A stretch of DNA of 64,000 nt from Cotesia glomerata (taxonomy: Eukaryota > Arthropoda > Insecta > Hymenoptera > Braconidae): NCBI RefSeq assembly GCF_020080835.1, contig NC_058159.1, positions 1,116,001 through 1,180,000 on the forward strand, in the 5' to 3' direction. Shown in pieces: positions 32,901 to 43,478 of this stretch. Below the pieces are notes generated by a model that had not been told where the DNA came from, did no database searches, and was given only the letters and a program-made list of their open reading frames with translations. The translations under genes were made by a program, and so were the position numbers. Within the stretch, counting starts at the first letter, position 1, and every line of letters starts with the position of its first letter.

Positions 32901-35900
32901 AAATTGAAAAATATTATTTTATTTTTAATTAAAATTTTACTTTATTAACTAATGACTTTTGTTAAATTGCACTGTACTTTTTTAACCATTGACATTTTTA
33001 AAGATGTAAGCTCATCCTGATGTTACACTCATCGAGAGCTTTCATTTGAGTACTCACATGCATTTTTCATATATTTTTCATATATACATATATATAATAT
33101 ATATAAATATATAAAATATATGAAAAATTGATGTAGGTGCTTAAATGAAAGGTCTCGATGAGTGTAACATCGGGATGAGCTTATATCTTCAAAAAATGTC
33201 AATAGTTAACCAAATACAAGGTCATTTCTTAATTATTGATATTTTTAAAGATGTAAGCTCATCCTGATGTTACACTCATCGAGAGCTTTCATTTGAGTAC
33301 TCACATGCATTTTTCATATATTTTTCATATATACATATATATAATATATATAAATATATAAAATATATGAAAAATTGATGTGGGTGCTTAAATGAAAGGT
33401 CTCGATGAGTGTAACATCGGGATGAGCTTATATCTTCAAAAATGTCAATAGTTCACCAAATACAAGGTCATTTCTTAATTATTGACATTTTTAAAGATGT
33501 AAGCTCATCCTGATGTTACACTCATCGACAGCTTTCATTTGAGTACCCACATGCATTTTTCATATATTTTTCATATATACATATATATAATATATATAAA
33601 TATATAAAATATATGAAAAATTGATGTGGGTACTCAAATGAAAGGTCTTGATGAGTGTAACATCGGGACGAGCTTATATCTTTAAAAATGTCAATAGTTC
33701 ACGAGATACAAGGTCATTTCAAGGCCACTAAATTTTGCTTATTCCCTTAATATAGATAATTTTTAAAGAATATATTGATCAGCCATAAATAAAAAAATTT
33801 TGTTCCTTTCACTAAATTAATTTACTAGATTATTTTTTTTCTATTAGATACTTCACTTAGGTCATAAGTTCTATACAGGGATCAATTAATTATGACTTAT
33901 GATAGTGATAGACCTCCAATTCAGTTGATGAAGTCTGAAATTAATAAAGACTGTTCCAATAAAGCGGTAATTTAATAAAGTACAAGAAAATCAACTTAAG
34001 AACAAAATTATTGGCCTTAATATATTATCTCTTTATTTAAAAAATAAAAATTAATTATAAATAGAATAAAGACAGTATATTATAAAACAAATTATTTAGA
34101 CTTTACTAGAAGAAATAACCTTATCATTTATCAGTAATTTAAAAATTTTCTTGTAATTTGAATTAAAAAAATGATCTTATTTTTATTAAAAAAAAAAAAA
34201 AAAAAAAAAAATGAAAATTTATTGACAATTTTTCTATGCTTTCCAATAAAATAAAATAATACTGTGGTGAGTATTAACAGTAATTAACTGTTAATGGTGA
34301 GGAATAAAGTTCTTACTTGACTTATCATACCATAAAGAGAAGAATGTCTAAATTATTACATGTGTATTATATTAGTCTAAGCAATTGAAAGTGACAATAT
34401 TAAATGTTAATAAAAGCTAACATGACAATCTATAAAATCCTACAATTTTGTTAATACCACAAATTCTCTTGGATTATATAACGAGACAACTGACTAAAGA
34501 ATGAGTTTAAAACCATTAGAACAATGGTTCAAATTTAAATAGTAATTAATTACACACAGACAGGCGTGAAGCGTAAGACTAAAAATAGTAATAAAAAATC
34601 GGAGACACTAAACAAGTGTAAAATACTCAGCGAGCATAAGACAGCGTTAGAATGAATATAAATATCAATAGAAATAAATAATGCAATAATTCATCAGTGA
34701 GGACAGTAGTTACCATAATTTAGGATCTTGCAAATTCTTCTCTCTGACTTCTTGCTCAATTGCGTCACCGCAGTCTGCAACAATTCGTGCCAATTGTTCA
34801 GCTTCCTGACAACCTACTGTAATAATAATTGTTAATTGTAATTTATAACTATTGTAATAATAGTAAGTAGTAAAATAAGTGTTAACTATTATATTATACG
34901 CTAGTGCTAAGTACGGAGTAATATGAAAAAAAATTAAAAACAATTTTTTTATGATTGAAGTCTTACATTTCATGATTTTTTATCATTCATATAAACTTAT
35001 ATGAAAAATATAATTGATATTAAATATTGTATTATTTCGTACGCTACTTGATATTATTATTGTAAATTTTGAATTTATGGTGTGATATTTTTATTATTAT
35101 ATCAGTTAATTCTATGATGTCCAGCAATAAATTTAATTAATTTTTTTTTTCATTCAAATTTTTACGTCTATTTCTACACTGTATGTAATTTTTTATTTAT
35201 ATAATTAATTAGTTCATAATTAAAGCTTTTAGCCTTAGCAAAAATAGTGTCTCAATTTCATTATCAGAATACTTGTGATAAAAATTCAGAAAATAGAAAT
35301 CGAAATTGAAAATTTTAGAATAAACAAATATACGATCGGAATTATTAATATTAAATTTCAAGAGTTATTATTGTATATTTTTTTTTTGTATTTTATTTGA
35401 AGTGTATGTACTTTTATATCTTAAGGAAAAGCTTGCAGTAATTATAGATATATAATAAATTATAAAAAGGTATAAATTCAGATCAAGACAACTCTTGAAA
35501 GCTAAATTTATGATAAGTTGAACTTTGATTTAAAATATTTTCTAAACCATTCTGTTTAGCGAAAAATCATAAAATACCTTTTTTTTTTTAGATATATTTT
35601 CTCTATGATGTTTATATTATCGCTGCATTTTTTATAACTTTTAGACCTTAATTTTAAGTATTTTTTCTCGAAAATATTTATAGTGAAGTATTTTCTATTC
35701 AGAATTTTTTATCGAATTTTTTATCAAAGGCGTGTAATTTTTTTTTTTTAACAAGACAAGTTTTTAAAAATCTTAAAATTTTGAGTAACTGTGTTTTGAA
35801 ATTGGGCAGCCGAGGGCGTCAGAAGGAGCAAAAAAAAATATTTCTTAAATTACTCTTACAGAAAATCGAAAACTGTAATCTAAATATTAAAATTAAGAAG

Positions 35901-38900
35901 TCATATTTAAGCTTCAAATCTGACCAAAAATTTAAAGCTTATTTGCGAGGAAAAAAAATTATTTTTAATGAATTTTTATCATAATTGAAATCAATTATCC
36001 CTGACAATATTAATTACCCATCCTTTATTAAAAAAAAATAGATTTAAAATGATTCAACCTAAGCAAAATGTATACCTATATATTTGTCAAGTTGAATTTA
36101 ATTGCTTTAAGCCATTTCGAATCGTTTTAAATCTTTTTAACTTCCCGCTAAGAAAATTGAAAATTTTCAAAAATCGGGAAGTTATTGTTTTTTTTAATAA
36201 GGGATAATCTTCAAAATTAATATACATGAAAGTCTTGAAGTTAGTCAAAAGTCGAAACTCGCAAAAATATGGGCCATGATTCTTTATTGGTTAAAATTAG
36301 GGCGCGCGCGTAGCGCGCTATTTGAATTCTAGTATTTAAAAAAATAAATAAAAAAAAAATTAATTTGGAACTTACCAAAATGATCTGAAGACAGCGGCGG
36401 CTGTACAGGAGGCGGAATTTGTACATTAACACCAGGCCTTTGGACATTAACAGGCAATTGGATTTGATTTTGAATGGGATAAGTAGTCGGTAGGAGATGA
36501 ACCGCAGTCGAGTGATTATTCCCAGTAATTATCGAAGGTGGTGGAACATTAGGCGGAGGTACATTAACATTCGGTGGTGGTACTGAATTAATATTAGAGT
36601 TGTGAACCGGCGGTGGCGTGGTCATTATCAGCGGAGGAATAACTTGCGACGGAGGTACACTGGGAACGGGGTTGGGATTCATCTGTATGATATTAGGCGG
36701 CATTCTGGACATAGGGGGCAGCAAAGTAGGCCTTGGGGCTTGATTCTGGGGCTGTAAATTGGTGATCGGAATACTGCACTGTGGCGGAATGTGTCCGGCA
36801 GATTTGCTCGGGATCGAGGCCAGAGGATTTGTCGGACCCTGCGGCTGGGAAGGTGGAGGCTGGTTCAGCTGGTTCAGCTGCATGCTAGGCGGAGGTACTT
36901 TGGTATTTATCTGCGGCGGAGGTGGAGGCCTTATCATGTGCGGAGGCGGCACTGATATTCGAGAAGGCGGCGGCGGGACTGAGATCGGAAGACTTGGCTC
37001 TAGACTAACCGGAGGGATATTGTGAATATGAGAAGGCGGCGGGACGTTTCGCAAGTTAGGAGGTGGGACGTTGATCTGTTGGATCCGCGGAGGGATCAGC
37101 GGCGGAATGGAAGAAGGGGACCGTGGATTAGGCTGGTGATAACGCTCGAGGACCGGCGATCTGTGTCGCGGCGGCGACGGACTCGACGAACTACTGCGGC
37201 GTCCTCTCTCGGATCTCTGGTTCCAGCGAGACTCGTTTCTTCGCCGGTCTCGGCGGTCATACTCTCGGTTCTTATCCCCGTTCCATCGCCGCTCGTAGTT
37301 CCTCTCACGGTCCTCTTTTTTAACAGCCACCGGGGGCGGCGATTCTTCAGTTCTAGGCGAAGTCTTGTTTGATATTTTCTTAAATTGGTCGAGAAAACTC
37401 CCGTCATTAGCGAATAAATTGACCGTAGCCGCGGCTGGCGGCTTCTCTTCTTCTTTCCTATAAATAATTTTACCAGCTCTCTTACTGACCTCCATTTTAG
37501 CAGTGATATAGCCTATTTTGTTTTATATACGTTTTATGTATTATATCTGTCTAGCTGAGGAGTTGTAAATTAAAATCTTAATATATATAGCTTATGATTA
37601 TGATTTTATGACACTAGCAACATCTTCTGTGACACAACCTGATGTTATACAAGTTTTATTTATATGACGGCGTGTTTATGCCTTAATGCTAGTTTATTTA
37701 TGGTATTTAAATTCTATAAAGACTAATTTAATATTCGTATTTTAGTTATAACATACCAGGTTTAATTTATTATTCATATCAAGCAAAAAATTTCATTTGT
37801 ATTTATTTTTAATAAAAATATTTAAATTTGTTATAAAAATAAAATAAAAATAATTATTTTATGAAATTTGATCATACTCCCTGTTTAAAATTTCCAATAG
37901 GATCCCATCAAAAGCGACAAAAGCCACTTAGAAACCCATAAATTTTATTGGTTTTTAAGTGGCTTTTGTCGCTTTTGATGGGATCTTATGGGAGTTTTTT
38001 AACAGGGCTTTCGGTCCCTATTTAAAAATGTATTCAATTTAATAAATAAATAAAATTTTGTTTTATTAAATAATGAATTGTTGTTAAATTGCACTGGACT
38101 TTCTTAACTATTGATATTTTTTAAAATATAAGCTCGTCCTGATGTTACACTCATCAAGAGCTTTCATTTGAGTACCCACATGCATTTTTGATATATTTTT
38201 CATATATTTATATATATATAATATATATTTTAAAGATATAAACTCATCTTGATGTTATATTCATCAAGAGCTTTCATTTGAGTACCCACATGCATTTTTT
38301 ATATATTTTTCATATATACATATATAAAATATATATGAATATATAAAATATATGAAAAATTGATGTGGGTACTTAAATGAAAGGTCTTGATGAGTGTAAC
38401 ATCGGGATGAGCTTATATCTTTAAAAATGTCAATAGTTCACGAGATACAAGGTAATTTCTTAATTACGTATCTAGAAATGCCAAATTTAACCATAAAACC
38501 CATTTTATCATATTAATACACTGGCCACAAAATTTTGCTTATTCTCCTTAATAATATAGATTATATTATTGAATCACACATATGAAACTTGGTTTCACTT
38601 GTCAGTTCTTTGTAAGATCTAAAATTAAAATAATTTTTAATGACACTGCAAGTAATATGAAGATAAAATTTTCATTGTAAAAATAATCTGTAAGATAATT
38701 TTATTTTTTCTAACCTCATCATATCATGAGACAAAAAGCACCAGACATCTGACTTTATTAATTTATATAAATATATTCAATATGATAACTCGATTATTAC
38801 AGCGACAATATTTAAATTGATTATCATTCATATTTTTTTTTATTGATTATAATTATTTTAAATAAAAAACGCGCCGATTTTTCATAAAATTTTTAAAACT

Positions 38901-39651
38901 TCAACTCTGACCTTTTAAAGAATGTTTATAAAATTTTAATGACAGATTTAAAAGAAAAAATTGAATTTTTATAAAATAAAAATTTTGTTTTAATAATTAG
39001 TAATAAGTATAATATCTTATTAAAATTTTTAATACCTAGATTCGACTTAAAATATATTTTATAAAAATATTTATAGTTTATAAAAAAAAATTGAGCCCAA
39101 ATATTAAAAATTAGCATTCACGATCATTAATTCACGTCATTAAAAAAAAAAAAATATCAACTACATTAAACATAACTGATCGAATCTGAGCACCTAAAGA
39201 ACCTCCTCGGAAGCCAGAAGATCCGGAGGTCTCCTATCCGGTAATAATCTCTCTGAAAGCTAACCTAATTCATCTAGCAAACTCACACGTGATCCTTAGA
39301 TAAGTAATCTCTGAAAAATATAAGCCAGCCCATTAAATTAAATTTAGATTGTAAAATATGAGAAAGTACTAACTCTCAGCTAGACAGAGGTGATAAATAG
39401 CAATAATTAATAAAAATAACTTACTTGGCTGCAGCAGTGACTTTGTTAACGGGAGCAGAGGGAGGCGAAGTGCTGGGGCTTGTTTTTTTGACCTCAACAG
39501 CGGCTTTGGCCTTCATTTCTTCCATCTTAGCCTGGATCTCCAGCTTCTTCTGCTGGATTATTTGCTCCTGCTTGGACATCTGGGCGAACCTCTCGTTGCG
39601 TGAAGTCTTTGACACGAACGGGTCTGAACCTTTGACACCGCGGTACGCCAT
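29990..39651 (-). CDS. SUGP1: SURP and G-patch domain splicing factor SUGP1
   Basis: Spliceosomal protein. In known systems SUGP1 works with SF3B1 at the branch site, and its G-patch stimulates the helicase DHX15. Eight exons join in phase: 39651-39425, 37457-36376, 34816-34714, 32291-32089, 32008-31677, 30824-30500, 30340-30256, 30173-29990 (846 codons). Landmarks: N-terminal QEQIIQQKKLEIQAKMEEMK (residues about 28-47), FANDGSFLDQF (91), an Arg/Ser-rich tract (126-173), a long Pro-rich tract (178-433), one SURP (about 438-490: EQLARIVADCGD, WFLHQKQSTAYLQYR), YDSDEE...GTWEHKLR and IGDFLPPDEL, and a G-patch (758-800: GFQMLQKLGW...GLGSEG), then RKRMMLAYRFRPNP. Known orthologues have two SURPs; only one is found. 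The ending is uncertain: after PNPL the frame reads 16 more codons, but a GTAACT donor there could splice to an unseen last exon. Introns carry repeats. Confidence 0.92.
30825..31676. repeat. degenerate AATTAATTTAAAAA minisatellite in a SUGP1 intron
   Basis: From about 30956 to 31610 the intron between coding exons 5 and 6 is almost entirely variants of AAAAAATTAATTTAAAAAG, 14-20 nt long, tandemly arranged. It looks like replication slippage of one A/T-rich word. Confidence 0.85.
32930..33756 (-). mobile_element. Helitron in a SUGP1 intron (3' end lost)
   Basis: Reverse orientation. Three palindromic units (GAGTACTCACATGCATTTTT and complements) are nearly identical to each other. The 5' terminus is at the right edge: CCCTTAATATAGA|T. 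The left end has the TTAAATTGCACTGTAC 3' leader but no hairpin or CTAG. It lies in the intron between exons 34714 and 32291. Confidence 0.7.
34817..36375. other. SUGP1 intron, non-coding
   Basis: AT-rich intron. It contains a decayed hairpin MITE at about 36020-36205 (see separate entry). The GCGCGCGCGTAGCGCGC run at 36302-36319 is a local palindromic G/C island. No exon encoding a second SURP was found here. Confidence 0.4.
36020..36205. mobile_element. hairpin MITE with a nested AACTTCCCG element
   Basis: The outer ends CCTTTATTAAAAAAAAATAG and TTTTTTTAATAAGGGA pair and match the MITE at 63843-63963. Its right arm is interrupted by a small element with ends AACTTCCCG and CGGGAAGTT (about 36139-36183). 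Confidence 0.6.
37879..38007. mobile_element. hairpin MITE with CCCTGTTT termini
   Basis: A near-perfect palindrome lying in the first SUGP1 coding intron. Arms contain GATCCCATCAAAAGCGACAA and AAGCCACTTA with their complements around a short loop. Ends CCCTGTTTAAAA and TTTTTTAACAGGG. Confidence 0.8.
38045..38560 (-). mobile_element. Helitron in a SUGP1 intron (3' end lost)
   Basis: Reverse orientation. The right edge is the 5' start, CTCCTTAATAATATAGA|T. Two palindromic units. The left side begins in the TTAAATTGCACTGGAC 3' leader without hairpin. It lies in the first coding intron of SUGP1. Confidence 0.75.
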
Positions 39652-39677
39652 GTTTTGTTATTTACACTTTTATCTTG
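39652..39677 (-). other. SUGP1 5' UTR segment behind a 5' UTR intron
   Basis: Directly upstream of the start codon the minus strand reads TTTATTTATTTTTCAG|CAAG, a strong acceptor. The start-codon exon is therefore preceded by an intron, with a non-coding first exon further right, perhaps near the promoter at about 41,400. Confidence 0.65.
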
Positions 39678-39829
39678 CTGAAAAATAAATAAAATACTTT
39701 ATTATTTACTCATCCATTAATTATCAGTTTGTTGATTTTCAAATTAGCAGACACCTGACAATTTTATGAAAATTAATTTTTTTAACAAATTAATTGTGGC
39801 AAAAAAAATTGACGTAGAAATTTTATGAA

Positions 39830-40640
39830 AATTAATTCAGCAGATATTTAATAATTTTTTTAACAAATAAATTATAGCAAAAAAAAAGTAGAAAAAAAAT
39901 TCACATGTAGAAATTTTAAAAAATAAAAAATGCAATTTTTTTTAAATAATTTTCTGGAAAAAATTTATTTGTTAAAAAATTTTTTTTAAAATTGTGACAG
40001 CTAAATTTAATGTCATAAATTTTAAAAAATAAAAAATACAATTTTTTAAAAATAATTTTTTTTGAAAAAATTAAAGTAGCAGATATTTAATAATTTTTAG
40101 AATTTTTTTAAGAAATAAAAGTGTAAAAAAAAATATAAAAAAGAATTGTAGAAAATAAAAAATGCAATTTTTTAAAAGTAAGTTTTTGGAAGAAATTTTT
40201 TTTTTAAATAAAAATAAAAAATTGTGAAGTGATTGCTAACATTAATTATAATACTTAAATTAGCCGACATTTTTAATTTTTTGATTTTTTTTAAATAGTT
40301 AAATTAGAACAAAAAATATTTTTTAAAATTTCACTTACAAGTTTTTAAAGTTTTTTATAAATGAAAATTTTTTTTTATTTTTTAGTGATCATTTTTTTAA
40401 TGAAAAAATATTTTTAGAATTTTTTTTTATTGAAGAAATTACAAAAAAATTATAAAAAAAAATTCATTTGTAAAAAATTAAAAAAACTACATTTTATAAA
40501 TGAAAAAAAAAAACAAAAACAAATTAAAAATGTCAGCTAACTTTAGTATTATTAATTTTCATACTTTAATGTCATAAAAATTCATTTGTTGAAAAAAAAA
40601 GTCAAAAAAAGGTTAAGTGACTGCTAACTTTAATGTCATG
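39830..40640. repeat. dispersed A/T-rich repeat, further copies
   Basis: Two or three tandem, degraded copies of the repeat seen at 400-655: GTAGCAGATATTTAATAATT, TTTTTGGAAGAAATTT, TTGTGAAGTGATTGCTAA and GTGACTGCTAACTTTAATGT. They lie in the probable 5' UTR intron of SUGP1. Confidence 0.55.
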
Positions 40641-41387
40641 ACAATTTTTAGTGTTATTAAAAAAAAAATTACTCCAAAGCTAAAAAATAATTTTTTTAAA
40701 AATAATTTAATTATTACTTATTAAAAAAAAATTTTTAAAATTGTCAAATTTATTTAAAATAAAAGTTAACAAAATCTAGACCGCCTGTCACGGGAGCAGT
40801 CCACCGAGTGACACCATTTTCACTGTCCAACTGTCTCACTTTTATTTTAAACAAACCAAATACTCAGCTCTGAACTCTTATTTAATTTAATAAATACATA
40901 CAAGTATAAATATAAATATATATGTGTTATGTTACATGAACACAGTATGTACTTAGACTTAGCACTTGACACGGAATAAAAAAATAGACACTGGCTAAAT
41001 GTGATGTATGACTACCAGCAACTACTAGGCTGAGGCCGAAAACCGACGACTGAGGCGAGCATGAGTATTAGAGAGTAAGTTTCACCCTTCTCGCCGAATT
41101 TAATCCGATTTGATTGATATAAATATTGTTGACTATAACTACCACGACGATCACGGTGCTGTTGTTTCAGTTTCAGTTGCGCCAATACAAGTAAACTTTA
41201 GATTAATTTACTTATATATAAAGATAAAGATGAAGATGAGTGTCACTGACAACATCGGCACTGCGACGGTCACGGCGCTTTATGCTGCTGGCTGCTGCAG
41301 TATCAACATGCTAGCACCCGAAAACCAAAACGACAATATTAATATATACTGGTTGTAATGCTTTTGTAACCCAACGATGTTGTAAGA

Positions 41388-41448
41388 AGTGCGCACGCGC
41401 GACAGCTGGCGACGTAAAGTACGTAAAGAGTTTCTGCGCAAGCGCGCG
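41388..41448. promoter_or_regulatory. candidate SUGP1 promoter with two NRF1/erect-wing motifs
   Basis: TGCGCACGCGCG at 41390-41401 is a full match to the palindromic NRF1-type motif, and TGCGCAAGCGCG at 41435-41446 differs at one central base. They stand out in very AT-rich DNA. The site is 1.7 kb upstream of the SUGP1 start codon, fitting a promoter for a non-coding first exon. The link to SUGP1 is inferred. Confidence 0.5.
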
Positions 41449-41725
41449 ACATTTAAAATTAAGAAATTAAAACTGCATGTACCTATTTATACTTATAGTT
41501 AAGTTACTAGTGTTGCCGGAAAAATTTTTAATGAAAAACGCCGATAAGCAGCGTTGGAATAGCCCAAAAATAGTCCAATCAGGAAGAAAGTACATACTTT
41601 CATGCTATTAAAAAATTTCAAATTTTATTTTGTAAAAAGTTGTATAAGACTTATTGAGATTGTTTTATAAATTACTAAAATGCGGTGAAAATATTCATTA
41701 TGGTATTAATAATTATTAATAATAA

Positions 41726-42516
41726 CTAGCCACCTTGCAGTCACTATGTGACTGCTGTGACTTGTGAACTATAAATTAATAAAATTTTGCTTTATTAAAT
41801 AATGACTTTTGTTAAATTGCACTGTACTTTTTTAAATATTGAGATTTATTAAGATATAAGCTCATTCCGATGTTACTTTCATCAAGAGCTTTCATTTGAG
41901 TACCCACATGCATTTTTGAAAGATTTTTCATATATTCATATATATAATATATATTTTAAAGATATAAGCTCATCCCGATGTTACACTCATCAAGAGCTTT
42001 CATTTGAGTACCCACATGCATTTTTGATATATTTATCATATATAAATATATATAATATATATAAATATATGAAATATATGAAAAAATTATGTGGGTACTT
42101 AAATGAAAGCTCTTAATGAGTATAACATCGGAATGAGCTTATATCTTTAAAAATATCAATAGTTCACAAGATACAAGGTCATTTCTTAATTATGTAATAT
42201 ATATTTTAAAGATATAAGCTCATCCCAATGTTACACTCATCAAGACCTTTTATTTGAGTACCCACATCAATTTTTCATATATTTTATATATTTATATATT
42301 TCACAAATACCATATATATAAAATATATAAAAAATGCCATGTAGGTACTCAAATGAAAGCTCTTGATAAGTGTAACATCCAGATGAGCTTATATCTTTAA
42401 AAATGTCAATAGTTTACAAGATACAATGTAATTTCTTAATTATTGGCATTTTTTAAGATATAAAATCATTTCGATGTTACACTCATCGAGACCTTTCATT
42501 TAAGTACCCACATGGC

Positions 42517-42599
<83 letters not shown>

Positions 42600-42730
42600 T
42601 ATTTGTAAAATATATAAATATAATAAATATATGAAAAACTGATGTGGGTACTCAGATGAAAGGTCTCGATGAGTGTAACACCGGGATGAGCTTATATCAT
42701 CAAAAATGTCAATAGTTCTCAAGATAAAAG
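41726..42730 (-). mobile_element. Helitron with palindrome array (5' end lost)
   Basis: Reverse orientation. The left edge is the 3' end: CTAG, then the hairpin GCAGTCACTATGTGACTGC, preceded by A (complement of the T insertion base). Units of both subtypes follow; one spacer has grown into a TA run at about 42526-42598. The right edge lacks the TCTATATTATT start. Confidence 0.8.
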
Positions 42731-43317
42731 GTCTCGAGGGTTTTGAGCTCTTACATAGTAGGAAGTTTCATAGCGAAGCGCTATATTGCTGGCTTAATAT
42801 TGTTTCATGTTCTCAAATAACAATGTCAAATAATAAATGATAAAAATTTTTATTGTTTAATGTAATGTATTATATTTGTAATCACTGATTACTCAAGAAT
42901 TTACTCAAAGTAATATATTCGAAACAGCTGTTTCATGATATGATATATGTATAAATATTTCAAACACCAAAGAGGAATTTCAAAGTTGGATTACTGTCAA
43001 ATAATGTATGCCGACTTAAAATTTGTGAGATTTTCAACATTACATTACAATGACGTTATATACCTGCTATTCAGTGAGAAATTATATTATTACTGTAATC
43101 TATTATCTGAATCAATAGAATTAATTAAAATTATAATTATATTTATTTAAGCTATCTCTGCAATTTTACAAAAAAAAAAGCTTAATCATAAAACTAGTAA
43201 ATCTCTATCGTGTTTATTCTTGATAAAATATGTTACAAAGAATCAAATGTATGATTAAAGTACCTTTATTTAAGTATATTAATATAAGAAAAATCTGCTC
43301 TGTTAAATCGTTAATCC

Positions 43318-43331
43318 GTTACTATAGCAAC
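43318..43331. promoter_or_regulatory. RFX X-box upstream of DRC10
   Basis: GTTACTATAGCAAC matches the RFX X-box consensus RTHNYYWTRRNRAC at every position. It ends 148 bp before the DRC10 start codon. RFX factors drive ciliary genes in animals, so this fits an axonemal gene promoter. Confidence 0.7.
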
Positions 43332-43478
43332 ATCACAAATGCATTTTATATAAATACATATACTGTTTAAAAGACAATACTTGGCTTAGATTGTTCATCG
43401 TGTATACGTGATGATATAAAATAAAATTACAGTGCATACACTTGATTGAATAATTAATTAAATAAGTTTATCATAATA

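Noticed and set aside
37022..37407. Plus- and minus-strand frames of about 100 codons overlapping the SUGP1 proline-rich exon
   Set aside because: They are shadows of the G/C-richer coding exon in other frames; the SUGP1 frame explains the region.
41110..41358. 82-codon open frame on the plus strand
   Set aside because: No family features; it overlaps the presumed SUGP1 promoter region and has no splice or homology support.
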